Shown: positions 6,821 to 15,073, counted from the stretch's first letter. The stretch: DNA of 25,212 bases from Gammaproteobacteria bacterium (GCA_018609925.1 JAHEOG010000152.1:1-25212); one strand, 5' to 3'. The notes: a model not told the origin generated them from the letters alone. A program made the numbers and translations.

Positions 6821-9362
6821 GGAGGTGGGCCAGGTCGGGGTGATAGGGCACCACGCGCAGCTTGTAGAACTGCAAACCGGGCATGGAGGGCTGGAAGTCC
6901 AGATGGAAACGGGCCCAGCCCTGAGGTGTGCCCTCCTCCAGGGGAACCAGCCCGTGGCGCTCCTTGATCAGGAACTGGTCCCGGTCGCCCGTAACTCCGA
7001 CCAGGCACTCCACCCGGACATCCTCCGGCGAAAGGCCGTTCAGGTCCACCGCCACGGTGATTGGCAGGGGCTCGCCGCTGGCGATTTCCTCCGGGGTGTC
7101 GTCGATACGCTCCATGGCCACACCAGGCCAGGCGGTGGCGACCTTTTGCTTCCACCGGGCCAGCTCCCCGGCCGGCTGACCCCCTTCCTTGGCGAGCCGG
7201 CGATGGTGGCGCGAGGCGGGTCCGTAGTAGCTGCGGAGGTAATCCAGGACCATGCGCTGGGAATTGAAGCGCGGCAGCAGGGATTTGACCGAGGCCTTGG
7301 AGCGTCGCACCCACCGGGCCGAATAGCCGTGCCCGTCACGGGAATAGTAGAGGGGCACCACCTGATCCTCCAGTAGCTCGTAGAGCTCGGTCGCCTCCTC
7401 GCGATTGCGGTACTCCGCTCCCAGCTCGGAGCTATGGGGGGCAATCGCCCAACCGTTTTCGCCGTCATAGCCCTCCGCCCACCACCCGTCCAGGACGGAG
7501 AGGTTTAGGGCCCCGTTGATTCCCGCCTTCTGCCCCGAGGTGCCACTCGCCTCCTTGGGGTACTCGGGTGTGTTGAGCCAGACATCGACCCCGGTGACCA
7601 GCTTGCGGGCGAGGGCGATGTCGTAGCCTTCCAGGAGCAGAATCTTGCCCTCGAATTCCGGTTTCCGGGAGAACTCGTGTATGACCTGGATCAGGTGCTG
7701 GCCCGGCTGGTCGCTGGGATGGGCCTTGCCCGCGAACAGGAAAAGGACCGGGCGCTCGGCGTCGTTGACGAGACGGGCGAGGCGCTCGGGATCGGAGAAC
7801 AGGAGCGTGGCCCGCTTGTAGGTGGCGAACCGTCGGGCAAAGCCGATGGTCAGGATGTCGGTCCGGTCCGGCTGCAGGAACCGGGTGATCCGGTCCACCT
7901 GGGCCTGGGTGCCCCCCTGGTGCTCAATCTGGCGGGCCGTGCGCTTGCGGGCCGCCTGGAAGAGCTCGGACTTCAGGGTCTGGTGGAGGCTCCAGAAACT
8001 GTGGTCGGGGATACGGTCGATGCCCTGCCAGAACTCCGGGTTGGCCAGCTCGCTCCGCCATTGACCGCCGAAGTGGAGATCGAAGAAGCCGTCCCATTCC
8101 CGAGCCAGGAAGGTGGGTACGTGGACGCCGTTGGTTACGTAGCCGATGGGGTTCTCCTCCGGCGGGACCTCGGGCCAGATGTAGCTGGCCATCTCGGAGG
8201 CCACTCCCCCGTGGATGCGGCTGACCCCGTTATGGTAGCGGGAGGTCCGGAAGGCGAGGGCGGTCATATTGAAGCCCTCCTCCTCTTCGGGGCCCTCCCC
8301 CAGGGCCAAAAAGCGTTGGGTGTCGATGCCCAGCTCGCCTTCCGCGAGCTCTCCCAAATGGCTGCGCACCAGCTCCGGATCGAAGATGTCGTGACCGGCG
8401 GCCACCGGGGTATGGGTGGTAAAAACCGTGCCGCTCGCCGCCAGCTCCAGGGCGGTGTCGAATTCCATTCCTTGCGCGACGTGCTCCCGGCACCGCTCAA
8501 GGGCCTGGAACGCGGCGTGGCCCTCATTGACGTGCCAAATGGAAGGCGCCACGCCTACGGCCCGTAGGGCCCGCACTCCGCCGATGCCAAGCACGATCTC
8601 CTGTTGGATGCGGACGCGGTTGTCGCCTCCGTAGAGCTGGTAGGTTATGGCGCGCTCCTCCTCCCCGTTGGACGAGAGATCGGTATCCAGGAGGTAGAGG
8701 GGAACCTGGCCGATGCGGGCTTCCCAGACCCGCACCTCGACTCGGTCCGGACCCAGTGGGACCTCCACGTGGACCTCGTTGCCTTGGGCATCGCATACGG
8801 GCTGGATGGGCAGGTCGTCGAAGCGGTTCGGGGCGTAGTGAGCGACCTGATGCCCATTGGCGTCGATGGTCTGGCTGAAATAGCCCTGGCGATAGAGGAT
8901 GCCGATTCCCACCATGGGCAGATGCAGATCGCTGGCCGCCTTGACCTGATCGCCTGCGAGGATGCCCAGGCCTCCGGAATAGATGGGCAGGCTTTCGTGG
9001 AGTCCGAATTCGGCGCAGAAGTAGGCCACCAGGTCCTTGTCCGGGTTGAGGTGCTCGGCGACCTCCGGGCGGACTGGCTCCCGGCGGTAGCTGTCCATGG
9101 CCGAAAGGACGCTGTGGTACTCCTCGAGGAAGACCCGGTCCCGGCTGGCTTGCTCCAGACGCCCCTGGCTGACCCGCCGCAGGAACACCTTGGGGTTGTG
9201 TCCCGAAGATTCCCAGAGCTCGGGGTCGAGCTGATAGAACAGGCCCCGGATGCGCCGGTCCGCGGTGTACTTCAGGTCGTTGGCGAGCTCACGGAGCCGG
9301 GCGAGGGGCTCGGGAAGCTCGGGTTGAACCTCAAGGGCGTAGCGGGTTCCGGGCATGGGCAT
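6792..9362 (-). CDS. glgP: Alpha-glucan (glycogen/maltodextrin) phosphorylase, GT35
   Basis: The enzyme splits alpha-1,4-glucans with phosphate to glucose 1-phosphate, using pyridoxal phosphate. The 856 residues fit the bacterial/archaeal branch of GT35 (TIGR02094-like), which carries an N-terminal DUF3417-type segment with motifs such as NPKVFLRRVSQ. Other landmarks are the YFCAEFGLHESLPIYSGGLG active-site block, HVNEGHAAF, the FTTHTPVAAGHD strand and IGFARRFATYKRA. The PLP lysine is K612 in GTSGQKAGING; most relatives have Met where this protein has Gln. Two in-frame ATGs lie at 9362 and 9356. The second is better spaced from the AGGA at its 5' side. The gene follows the transglycosylase gene by 75 bases and overlaps the M23 gene downstream. 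Confidence 0.93.
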   Translation of the reverse strand: MPMPGTRYALEVQPELPEPLARLRELANDLKYTADRRIRGLFYQLDPELWESSGHNPKVFLRRVSQGRLEQASRDRVFLEEYHSVLSAMDSYRREPVRPEVAEHLNPDKDLVAYFCAEFGLHESLPIYSGGLGILAGDQVKAASDLHLPMVGIGILYRQGYFSQTIDANGHQVAHYAPNRFDDLPIQPVCDAQGNEVHVEVPLGPDRVEVRVWEARIGQVPLYLLDTDLSSNGEEERAITYQLYGGDNRVRIQQEIVLGIGGVRALRAVGVAPSIWHVNEGHAAFQALERCREHVAQGMEFDTALELAASGTVFTTHTPVAAGHDIFDPELVRSHLGELAEGELGIDTQRFLALGEGPEEEEGFNMTALAFRTSRYHNGVSRIHGGVASEMASYIWPEVPPEENPIGYVTNGVHVPTFLAREWDGFFDLHFGGQWRSELANPEFWQGIDRIPDHSFWSLHQTLKSELFQAARKRTARQIEHQGGTQAQVDRITRFLQPDRTDILTIGFARRFATYKRATLLFSDPERLARLVNDAERPVLFLFAGKAHPSDQPGQHLIQVIHEFSRKPEFEGKILLLEGYDIALARKLVTGVDVWLNTPEYPKEASGTSGQKAGINGALNLSVLDGWWAEGYDGENGWAIAPHSSELGAEYRNREEATELYELLEDQVVPLYYSRDGHGYSARWVRRSKASVKSLLPRFNSQRMVLDYLRSYYGPASRHHRRLAKEGGQPAGELARWKQKVATAWPGVAMERIDDTPEEIASGEPLPITVAVDLNGLSPEDVRVECLVGVTGDRDQFLIKERHGLVPLEEGTPQGWARFHLDFQPSMPGLQFYKLRVVPYHPDLAHLHETGHLLHL

Positions 9363-9389
9363 GTCCTAGCGGCTGGAAACAGGGTCTGA

Positions 9390-9400
9390 CAGTATAGGTG
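9390..9400 (-). promoter_or_regulatory. Candidate -10 region upstream of glgP
   Basis: On the minus strand this reads CACCTATACTG, containing TATACT, five of six matches to the sigma-70 -10 box. It lies about 29 bases before the first glgP ATG, in the 75-base gap after the transglycosylase gene. No good -35 box is seen at 16-18 bases. The same 11-mer recurs before the small gene at 13056-13364. It is a suggestion only. Confidence 0.35.
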
Positions 9401-9437
9401 AAATCCCCGTGGGCGGGATATGTCCGGGCGGACGGGT

Positions 9438-10478
9438 TTAGCCGTCGGTGCGCAGCTGGTGAGCGCGCCGGGCGATCTGCAGTACCCCCAGGGCGTAGTC
9501 GGAGGAATTGTTGTAGCCCATGAGGCCACGCACGTATTGGGCCACATAGCCCACGTTGGGGATCTCCGAATGGGCCCGGTCAAACCGGCGCAGAGGCTGC
9601 CCGTCCGGGCCTTGGTTCCGAACAAAGCTGGTGCGGCCGGTGTCGAAGCTTCGCCAGGCAGCCACGATCTCGTCCAGATTGGCCAGCCTTGCGAAATCCA
9701 GCATGGCCTCCGGCCAGCCCAGTTTGTTGCGCAGGAGGTTCCCCGTGGACAGGATGGCATCGGGGGAATGGGAGAGGTCGGGCGGGTCGTCCCCGGCGCT
9801 GACCGCTTGGGGTAGATGAACGGGGAGCCATTGGGGAATCCCCACCGCCCCCGCGTAGCTGGCCGGTAGGCGGAGCTCGCTCAGGGAGAGATCCCGGCGG
9901 AAGGCGAAAACCGCGAGGGCGATCAGCTGTTCCCGGGCCATTCGGATCAGCCTCGGGGCCCGATTCGTCATCTCTGAGCCCGGATCGTCCGGGACCTCGA
10001 GGCCATCGTAGAGGGTGTTGAAGACGACGAAGGCGTCGTGGTCGAGGCCGCCGTAGCGGCCCAGTGCGCTTTCCTTCAGCAGGATGGCCCCAATCACCTC
10101 CCGCCGAATCCGGTAACGTCGCTCCATGGCCCGGTACACCTCGCGGTGCTCCCGCAGGTGCTCCGCCAAGATCTTCGTCCGGTCGAGGTAGCGCTGATTG
10201 GCCTCCCGCTCCGCCTGTTGATGGTCGGGGATCTCCCCCGGATCGGAGCGCTCCTTTAGGGCCGCGTTGTCCCTTTCCAGGGCCTTCTCCGATCCGAACA
10301 AGGCCCTTATCCGCTCCTCGGGGATGCCCCGGTCGGCCATTCGCTCAAAAAGGATTCGGTATCGCTCGGGATGGTCGAAGCGCTCGGCTAGCTCCCCCCA
10401 CTCCCCGCCAAAGGCCGTAAAGGGGATGATCAGGGCCAGCGCCAGCAACGCCCCCCCTCGGCACGGGAAAGGGGCCAT
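9438..10478 (-). CDS. MltB-like lytic murein transglycosylase (SLT_2 family)
   Basis: Lytic transglycosylases cleave the MurNAc-GlcNAc bond of peptidoglycan with formation of 1,6-anhydroMurNAc. The chosen ATG gives a 346-residue protein with a normal signal peptide, MAPFPCRGGALLALALII through FTAFG. The catalytic Glu is E136 in LLKESALGRYGG, and the MltB signature SYAGAVGIPQWLP follows. SPDAILSTGNLLRNKLGW matches the family's post-signature helix. The frame extends further upstream to ATGs at 10544 and 10553, which would overlap the sucrose synthase start and place 25 extra residues before the signal peptide. There is no lipobox cysteine, so a soluble periplasmic form is expected. It heads the minus-strand run with glgP, M23 and the deacetylase. 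Assignment to MltB itself rather than a paralogue is not claimed. Confidence 0.87.
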   Translation of the reverse strand: MAPFPCRGGALLALALIIPFTAFGGEWGELAERFDHPERYRILFERMADRGIPEERIRALFGSEKALERDNAALKERSDPGEIPDHQQAEREANQRYLDRTKILAEHLREHREVYRAMERRYRIRREVIGAILLKESALGRYGGLDHDAFVVFNTLYDGLEVPDDPGSEMTNRAPRLIRMAREQLIALAVFAFRRDLSLSELRLPASYAGAVGIPQWLPVHLPQAVSAGDDPPDLSHSPDAILSTGNLLRNKLGWPEAMLDFARLANLDEIVAAWRSFDTGRTSFVRNQGPDGQPLRRFDRAHSEIPNVGYVAQYVRGLMGYNNSSDYALGVLQIARRAHQLRTDG

Positions 10479-10542
10479 CCCGGCGACGACCAGTGCGCCC
10501 CTGGGGGGCGGCGACTGCGGGTTTCCTTGGCGGACGGCTGGC

Positions 10543-13026
10543 ATGGCTGGCAACCTTAGACGCCTTTTCGTGGGCGACGAGCCCCTTATTCCATCACGGG
10601 AGCCCGGGTTGAAGGATTCCGACGGAACATTGAAGGAGCTGGACCGGTTTATCGCAGAGAACCGGGAGGGGGTCTATCTGCTGCTCCGACACTTCCTGGC
10701 CACTGAGCGCCCCTTCCTTCTCCAGTCGGACCTCCAGGACGGGTTCCAGCGGTTCTGTGAGGAGACCGATCCGGGGATGGCTGGAACCCCCATGGGACAG
10801 GTGGTGGGCATCGCCCAGGAAGCCGTCCTGGAGGCCCCCTGGCTGGCCCTTTCCATCCGTCCCTCCATCGCCAGCTGGAGCTATCTGCGGTTCCACGCCG
10901 AAATGGTGGAGGTGGAGGAGATCACCGCCTCCGAGTTCCTCCAGCTCAAGGAGCGCCAGGTCAACCAGGTAGATCCCCAGGACGACTGGACCCTGGAGAT
11001 CGACCTGGGACCATTCTCCCGGGAGTTCCCCAAGCTACAGGAGGCCCGCTCCATCGGGCGGGGCGTGGAGTTCCTCAACCGGCGCCTGTCCAGCCAGCTC
11101 TTCCAGGACCTCAACCGGGGGGACGAGGGGCTGCTGGATTTCCTCCGAGTGCACCATTACCAGGACCGTCCCCTGATGGTGAACTCCCGGGTGGGCAGCG
11201 TCTCCCACCTTCGATGGGCCCTCCGGCGGGCCGAGGAGCTGCTCTCCCGGTCCGACCAGGGCGCGGGCTGGGATCAGGTCGGGCACGCCCTCCAGGACCT
11301 GGGCTTCGAGCCGGGATGGGGACGGGATGTGGCCCGGATGCGGGATACGCTCCACCTCCTCTCGGACATCCTGGAAGCTCCCGAGCCCCAAACCCTGGAG
11401 CGCTTCCTGGGTCGCATCCCCATGATCTTCAGTCTTGCGGTGGTTTCCCCCCACGGCTTCTTCGGGCAGTCCAACGTCCTGGGCAAGCCCGATACGGGTG
11501 GCCAAGTGGTCTACATCCTGGACCAGGTTCGGGCCCTTGAGCGGGAGATGCGCCAGCGGATCCAAGAGCAGGGCCTGGATATCGAGCCCCAGATCCGAGT
11601 GCTGACCCGCATGATCCCCGAGGCGGAGGGCACCACCTGCGACCAGCCCAAGGAGCACATCCTGCACACGGAGAATGCCTACATCCTCCGAGTGCCCTTC
11701 CGCAATGCCCGGGGAGAGGTCCTCCCGCACTGGATCTCCCGCTTCGAGGTCTGGCCCTACCTGGAGCGCTTCACGGTGGAGGCTGAGAAGGAGCTCCTGG
11801 CGGATTTGGGCCACCGCCCCGATCTGGTCATCGGCAACTATTCCGACGGCAACCTGGTGGCAACCCTGCTGGCCGAGCGCCTCCAGGTCACCCAGTGCAA
11901 CATCGCCCATGCGCTGGAGAAGACCAAGTACCTGCACTCGGACCTGTACTGGCGGGACAACGAGGAGCATTACCACTTCTCGGCCCAGTTCACGGCCGAC
12001 CTTATCTCCATGAACGCCGCCGATTTCATCATCACCTCCACCTATCAGGAGATCGCCGGCAACCAGGAGAGCCTCGGCCAGTACGAGAGCTACGAGGCCT
12101 TCACCATGCCGGGCCTCTACCGGGTCGTTCACGGTGTCGACATCTACGACCCGAAATTCAATATCGTGTCCCCCGGGGCCGACAGCGAGGTCTACTTCCC
12201 CCATACCGACGAGGAGCACCGCCTGTTCGGGCTGCAGGGAGAGTTCGAGGACCTGGTCTATGGAGGCGAGCACGACGACTCCCGAGGCATCTTCCGGGAC
12301 CCCCACAAGCCCTTGCTGTTCACCATGGCCCGGCTGGATCGGATCAAGAACATCACCGGCCTGGTGGAATGGTTCGGGGCGTCCGAGCGGCTTCGCAAGG
12401 CCTCCAATCTCCTGGTGATCGGCGGACATACCGATCTTGAGGCCTCCACCGACTGGGAGGAGCGGGCCCAGATCACCCGCATGCACGAGCTGTTCGACCG
12501 CTACGGGCTGGAAGGGGAGGTCCGATGGGTCGGCCGCCACCTGGACAAGAACCTGGCTGGGGAGCTCTACCGCTTCGTCGCGGATCGCCGGGGGGCCTTT
12601 GTCCAGCCCGCGCTGTTCGAGGCCTTCGGCCTGACGGTCATCGAGGCCATGATCTCGGGGCTGCCCACCTTCGCTACCTCCTATGGGGGACCCCTGGAGA
12701 TCATCCGGGACGGGGTCTCGGGCTTTCACATCGACCCCAACCACGGCGAGGAGAGCGCCGAGCGCATGGCCGCGTTCTTCGAGCGCTGCGCGGATGATCC
12801 CGAGTACTGGGGCCAGATTTCCCGCGGGGCCGTGGAACGGGTACGCCGCCGCTACACCTGGGAGCTCTACGCCGAGCGCATGATGACCCTATCCCGGATC
12901 TACGGGTTCTGGAAGTATGTCACCAATCTGGAGCGGGACGAGACCCGGCGCTACCTGGAGATGCTCTACGGCCTCCAGTTCCGCCCCTTGGCACGGGCCA
13001 TCGAGGAAGAGCACGGCTCGGAATAG
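10543..13026 (+). CDS. Sucrose synthase (GT4)
   Basis: Sucrose synthase reversibly converts sucrose plus a nucleoside diphosphate to nucleotide-glucose plus fructose. From the ATG at 10543 the protein has 827 residues, close to plant and cyanobacterial enzymes. Residues 1-280 form the SuSy-specific N-terminal region, with LLLRHFLATERPFLLQSDLQ early on. The first GT-B half starts near 290 with VVSPHGFFGQSNVLGKPDTGG. The second half has R597 and K602 in ARLDRIKN and the ExxxxxxxE pair E693/E701 in EAFGLTVIE. The C-terminus, YGFWKYVTNL through RRYLEMLYGLQFRPLA, is diagnostic of SuSy and separates it from sucrose-phosphate synthase. The open frame extends upstream to 10267, but that stretch lies over the divergent gene and looks non-coding. 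The ribosome site is weak. Confidence 0.95.
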   Translation: MAGNLRRLFVGDEPLIPSREPGLKDSDGTLKELDRFIAENREGVYLLLRHFLATERPFLLQSDLQDGFQRFCEETDPGMAGTPMGQVVGIAQEAVLEAPWLALSIRPSIASWSYLRFHAEMVEVEEITASEFLQLKERQVNQVDPQDDWTLEIDLGPFSREFPKLQEARSIGRGVEFLNRRLSSQLFQDLNRGDEGLLDFLRVHHYQDRPLMVNSRVGSVSHLRWALRRAEELLSRSDQGAGWDQVGHALQDLGFEPGWGRDVARMRDTLHLLSDILEAPEPQTLERFLGRIPMIFSLAVVSPHGFFGQSNVLGKPDTGGQVVYILDQVRALEREMRQRIQEQGLDIEPQIRVLTRMIPEAEGTTCDQPKEHILHTENAYILRVPFRNARGEVLPHWISRFEVWPYLERFTVEAEKELLADLGHRPDLVIGNYSDGNLVATLLAERLQVTQCNIAHALEKTKYLHSDLYWRDNEEHYHFSAQFTADLISMNAADFIITSTYQEIAGNQESLGQYESYEAFTMPGLYRVVHGVDIYDPKFNIVSPGADSEVYFPHTDEEHRLFGLQGEFEDLVYGGEHDDSRGIFRDPHKPLLFTMARLDRIKNITGLVEWFGASERLRKASNLLVIGGHTDLEASTDWEERAQITRMHELFDRYGLEGEVRWVGRHLDKNLAGELYRFVADRRGAFVQPALFEAFGLTVIEAMISGLPTFATSYGGPLEIIRDGVSGFHIDPNHGEESAERMAAFFERCADDPEYWGQISRGAVERVRRRYTWELYAERMMTLSRIYGFWKYVTNLERDETRRYLEMLYGLQFRPLARAIEEEHGSE

Positions 13027-13055
13027 CTCGCTGGGGCTGGGTAAGGGGAGCCCGG
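13027..13055. terminator. Weak hairpin between convergent genes
   Basis: Between the sucrose synthase stop and the stop of the convergent small gene, GGGCT and AGCCC can pair around a 10-base loop. There is no T-run. It may act as a shared terminator, but the five-pair stem is marginal. Confidence 0.22.
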
Positions 13056-13364
13056 TCAATCTTCGTCGGCCATGTTCGGGCTCCAGCCCAGCTCGCGGGC
13101 GCGGCGGAAGGCGGCGCCATGGATCCGCTCGTGGCGCTCCCGCAGGTCCGAGGGCAGGTTGCTGACGAGGTGACCGTAGAGGTCCCACGCCTCGTGCACC
13201 TCACCGTAGAGGCTCTGGAGCCGCTCGTAGTCCCATCCCTCGCAGGTCTCGTCCTCGGGCAGAATGCCCAGGACCCAAGCGTCCCGGATGATCTGACCGA
13301 TGTCGGTCATGCCCTCGTAGTGGTCCCGGTGGATTCCGGGATAGGTCTTTTTCTGTTTTGCCAT
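13056..13364 (-). CDS. Conserved-looking 102-residue protein of unknown function
   Basis: I do not recognise a named family. The start is well fixed: AAGGAGGG lies six bases before the ATG at 13364, so a longer in-frame extension to 13457 is discarded. The protein begins with a basic MAKQKKTYPG, has HYEGMTDIGQIIRDAWVLGILPEDE, a helical centre with ERLQSLYGEVHEAWDLYGHLVSNLP, and an Arg/His-rich helix followed by the acidic end MADED. It has no signal peptide, membrane segment or Cys pair and is probably a small cytosolic helical protein. It is a single-gene unit with its own candidate promoter, convergent with sucrose synthase and divergent from the RibD-type gene. A strong ribosome site and even helical periodicity support it being a real gene. 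Confidence 0.8.
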   Translation of the reverse strand: MAKQKKTYPGIHRDHYEGMTDIGQIIRDAWVLGILPEDETCEGWDYERLQSLYGEVHEAWDLYGHLVSNLPSDLRERHERIHGAAFRRARELGWSPNMADED

Positions 13365-13384
13365 TGCTGCCCTCCTTAAGGCCC

Positions 13385-13413
13385 AGTATAGGTGCGGGGC
13401 CGAGCGCTGCGAA
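13385..13413 (-). promoter_or_regulatory. Candidate sigma-70 promoter for the 102-residue protein gene
   Basis: On the minus strand TTCGCA (four of six to TTGACA) is followed after exactly 17 bases by TATACT (five of six to TATAAT). The -10 box is 20 bases before the gene's ATG, so the leader would start almost at its Shine-Dalgarno sequence. Confidence 0.45.
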
Positions 13414-13485
13414 GGTGGGGCCCGATTGTCCTTGGCCCATGCCTGGGCTAGCCTCAAGATAACCTCCTACCCATGAGGCGGAACC

Positions 13486-14328
13486 GTGGCCCAGCCCTTG
13501 CTTCGGCTCTATCCCGGACGGGTGGCGGAAGTGCCGCTGGCCGGGGCCTTCCTCGGGCATGACCTGCGTCAGCTGGGCGCACCCGCGACCGGATTCGTTT
13601 ACACCGGGTTCATAACCAGCCTGGACGGCCGCGTTGCCGAGCCCGATCCGATCACCGGGCTTCGCGGCGTTCCCCGAAGTATCGCCAATGAACGGGACTG
13701 GCGGCTGTTCCTGGAGCTGGTTGCCCAGGCCGATCTCCTGCTCGTCAGCGATCGGCTCCTCAGCGCCTTTGCCAAGGGACGCTACCTCCAGCTCTGGGAC
13801 TTGGCGGGCCCGGGACTGGACGACTTGGTCCCATGGCGCCGCCAGCAGGGCCTACCCGACCGCCCGGCGGTGGCCGCGGTGAGCCCCTGGTTGAACTGCA
13901 GCCTGCCAGCCGGGGCCGCCGAGCGGGAGCTTCTTCTCCTGGCCCCTGACGAGGCTTCCGCCCATCGGGCCCGGAGCCTAACAGGGCAGGGCGGGGAGGT
14001 GCTCCGGTTGGGACCGGGCCCCACGCTGACCGGCGACGCCATCGTTGATGCCCTGGTCGATCGGAGCCATACCGTGATCTGCTCCGTAGCCGGCCCCCAG
14101 ATGCTGCATACCCTGGTGACCTCGGGACGCCTCGGACGCCTGTACCTGACCCAGGCCCATTGCCTGGTGGGGGGGGAGGACTACGATTCCCTCCTCAAGG
14201 GACCGAGACTGGAGGTGGGCCGGGCATTCAACCTGTCCGCCCTCTACTTGGACTCGGCCAGCTCGCCCGGTCAGATCGTTCAAGTCCTGGACTCGGTCTC
14301 GCCTGCCAGCCCTTCGAAGCCCCAATAG
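13486..14328 (+). CDS. Stand-alone RibD C-terminal-type (DHFR-like) reductase
   Basis: This protein belongs to the RibD_C family, NADPH-dependent reductases with a dihydrofolate-reductase-like fold that include the pyrimidine reductase of riboflavin synthesis. Visible signs are the GFITSLDGRVA strand-loop (about residues 41-51), the following PRSIANERDW helix, the cofactor-side segment ICSVAGPQMLHTLVTSGRLGRLYLTQ (near 200) and a terminal GGEDYDSLLKGPRLE region. The fused cytidine-deaminase-like domain of bifunctional RibD is absent, so its substrate need not be a flavin precursor. The GTG start has GAGGCGG five bases upstream. It is followed after 13 bases by an exported protein gene, probably co-transcribed. 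The fold call is fairly secure, the reaction is not. Confidence 0.75.
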   Translation: MAQPLLRLYPGRVAEVPLAGAFLGHDLRQLGAPATGFVYTGFITSLDGRVAEPDPITGLRGVPRSIANERDWRLFLELVAQADLLLVSDRLLSAFAKGRYLQLWDLAGPGLDDLVPWRRQQGLPDRPAVAAVSPWLNCSLPAGAAERELLLLAPDEASAHRARSLTGQGGEVLRLGPGPTLTGDAIVDALVDRSHTVICSVAGPQMLHTLVTSGRLGRLYLTQAHCLVGGEDYDSLLKGPRLEVGRAFNLSALYLDSASSPGQIVQVLDSVSPASPSKPQ

Positions 14329-14341
14329 GAAAGGAATTCCC

Positions 14342-15067
14342 ATGGCTCAAGCCCGCGCCCGTGGTGTCGCTGCCCTCCTGGCGGTGCTGGTGGTGTCCGC
14401 GGTCGGTTGGGGGCCCGCCACGGCGCAGGAGGCGGCTGGAGAAGCCCTGTCGGATCTCTCCTCCTCGGGACTCGACGCCCGCTTGGAGACGCTCACCGAT
14501 CGGCTGAAGCGCCGCAAGACCCATGCCGCCGTATGGCAGTACGGCTGGACCGGGATCTTTGTGGGCAGCATCGCCTTCAGGTCCGCTCAGATGGCCACCG
14601 ACGATGGGGACGATCGGGTTACTCATGGGGTGAGCATTGCCAAGTCGGGCCTGGGGCTGACCCGGATGCTCATTGCCCCCCACCCGCTCCGCAAGGGGGC
14701 GGCACCCATCCGACCGCAACCCGACGAGTCCCGCGAAGAGAAGGTGGCCCGCCTCCGGCGAGGGGAGGCCCTTCTGGCCGAAAGCGCAAAGCGCTCCCGT
14801 GAGCCGTACCAGCTGAGTCAGCACCTGGGGATCCTGGGGGTGAACCTGGCCGGTGGCGCCGTCATCCTGGCCTTCGGGGACGACGACGATGCCGCATTCT
14901 CCACCATCTCGGGGATCATCGGGGGCGAGCTTCGGCTCTGGAGCCAGCCCTTGCAGGGGGCCTCGGATCTGGCGGCCTACGAGAGGGAGTACGGGGAAGC
15001 GGCCAGCGATATCCAGTGGCGAATCCTCCCCACCTGGCGGGGGGCCGTCCTCGAGGTTCGGTACTGA
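14342..15067 (+). CDS. Exported protein of unknown function
   Basis: I recognise no family. The 241-residue product has a typical Sec signal peptide (residues 1-28, likely cleaved after ATA). It continues with an Ala/Ser/Leu-rich helical stretch and two moderately hydrophobic, Gly-rich segments at about 66-85 (WTGIFVGSIAF) and 160-177 (LGVNLAGGAVILAF). The first is followed by the acidic DDGDD, the second by DDDD. A strongly charged helix (about 128-152) lies between. The pattern suggests a periplasmic or membrane-attached protein. Its ATG has an excellent site, AGGAAAGGA, and lies 13 bases after the RibD-type gene, so the two are likely one operon. It converges on the Slp gene cluster, with a hairpin between. 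Confidence 0.75.
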   Translation: MAQARARGVAALLAVLVVSAVGWGPATAQEAAGEALSDLSSSGLDARLETLTDRLKRRKTHAAVWQYGWTGIFVGSIAFRSAQMATDDGDDRVTHGVSIAKSGLGLTRMLIAPHPLRKGAAPIRPQPDESREEKVARLRRGEALLAESAKRSREPYQLSQHLGILGVNLAGGAVILAFGDDDDAAFSTISGIIGGELRLWSQPLQGASDLAAYEREYGEAASDIQWRILPTWRGAVLEVRY

Positions 15068-15073
15068 GGGGAT

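Noticed and set aside
7677..8567. 296-codon plus-strand frame over glgP
   Set aside because: It is a shadow of the phosphorylase with no ribosome site or motif.
10267..10542. Upstream extension of the sucrose synthase frame
   Set aside because: It runs antisense through the transglycosylase signal-peptide region and has Ser/Arg-rich composition unlike the protein. The ATG at 10543 gives the usual length.
11035..12744. 569-codon open frame on the minus strand inside sucrose synthase
   Set aside because: It lies antisense to a fully recognised protein, has no family motifs and biased composition, and arises from high GC in third positions.
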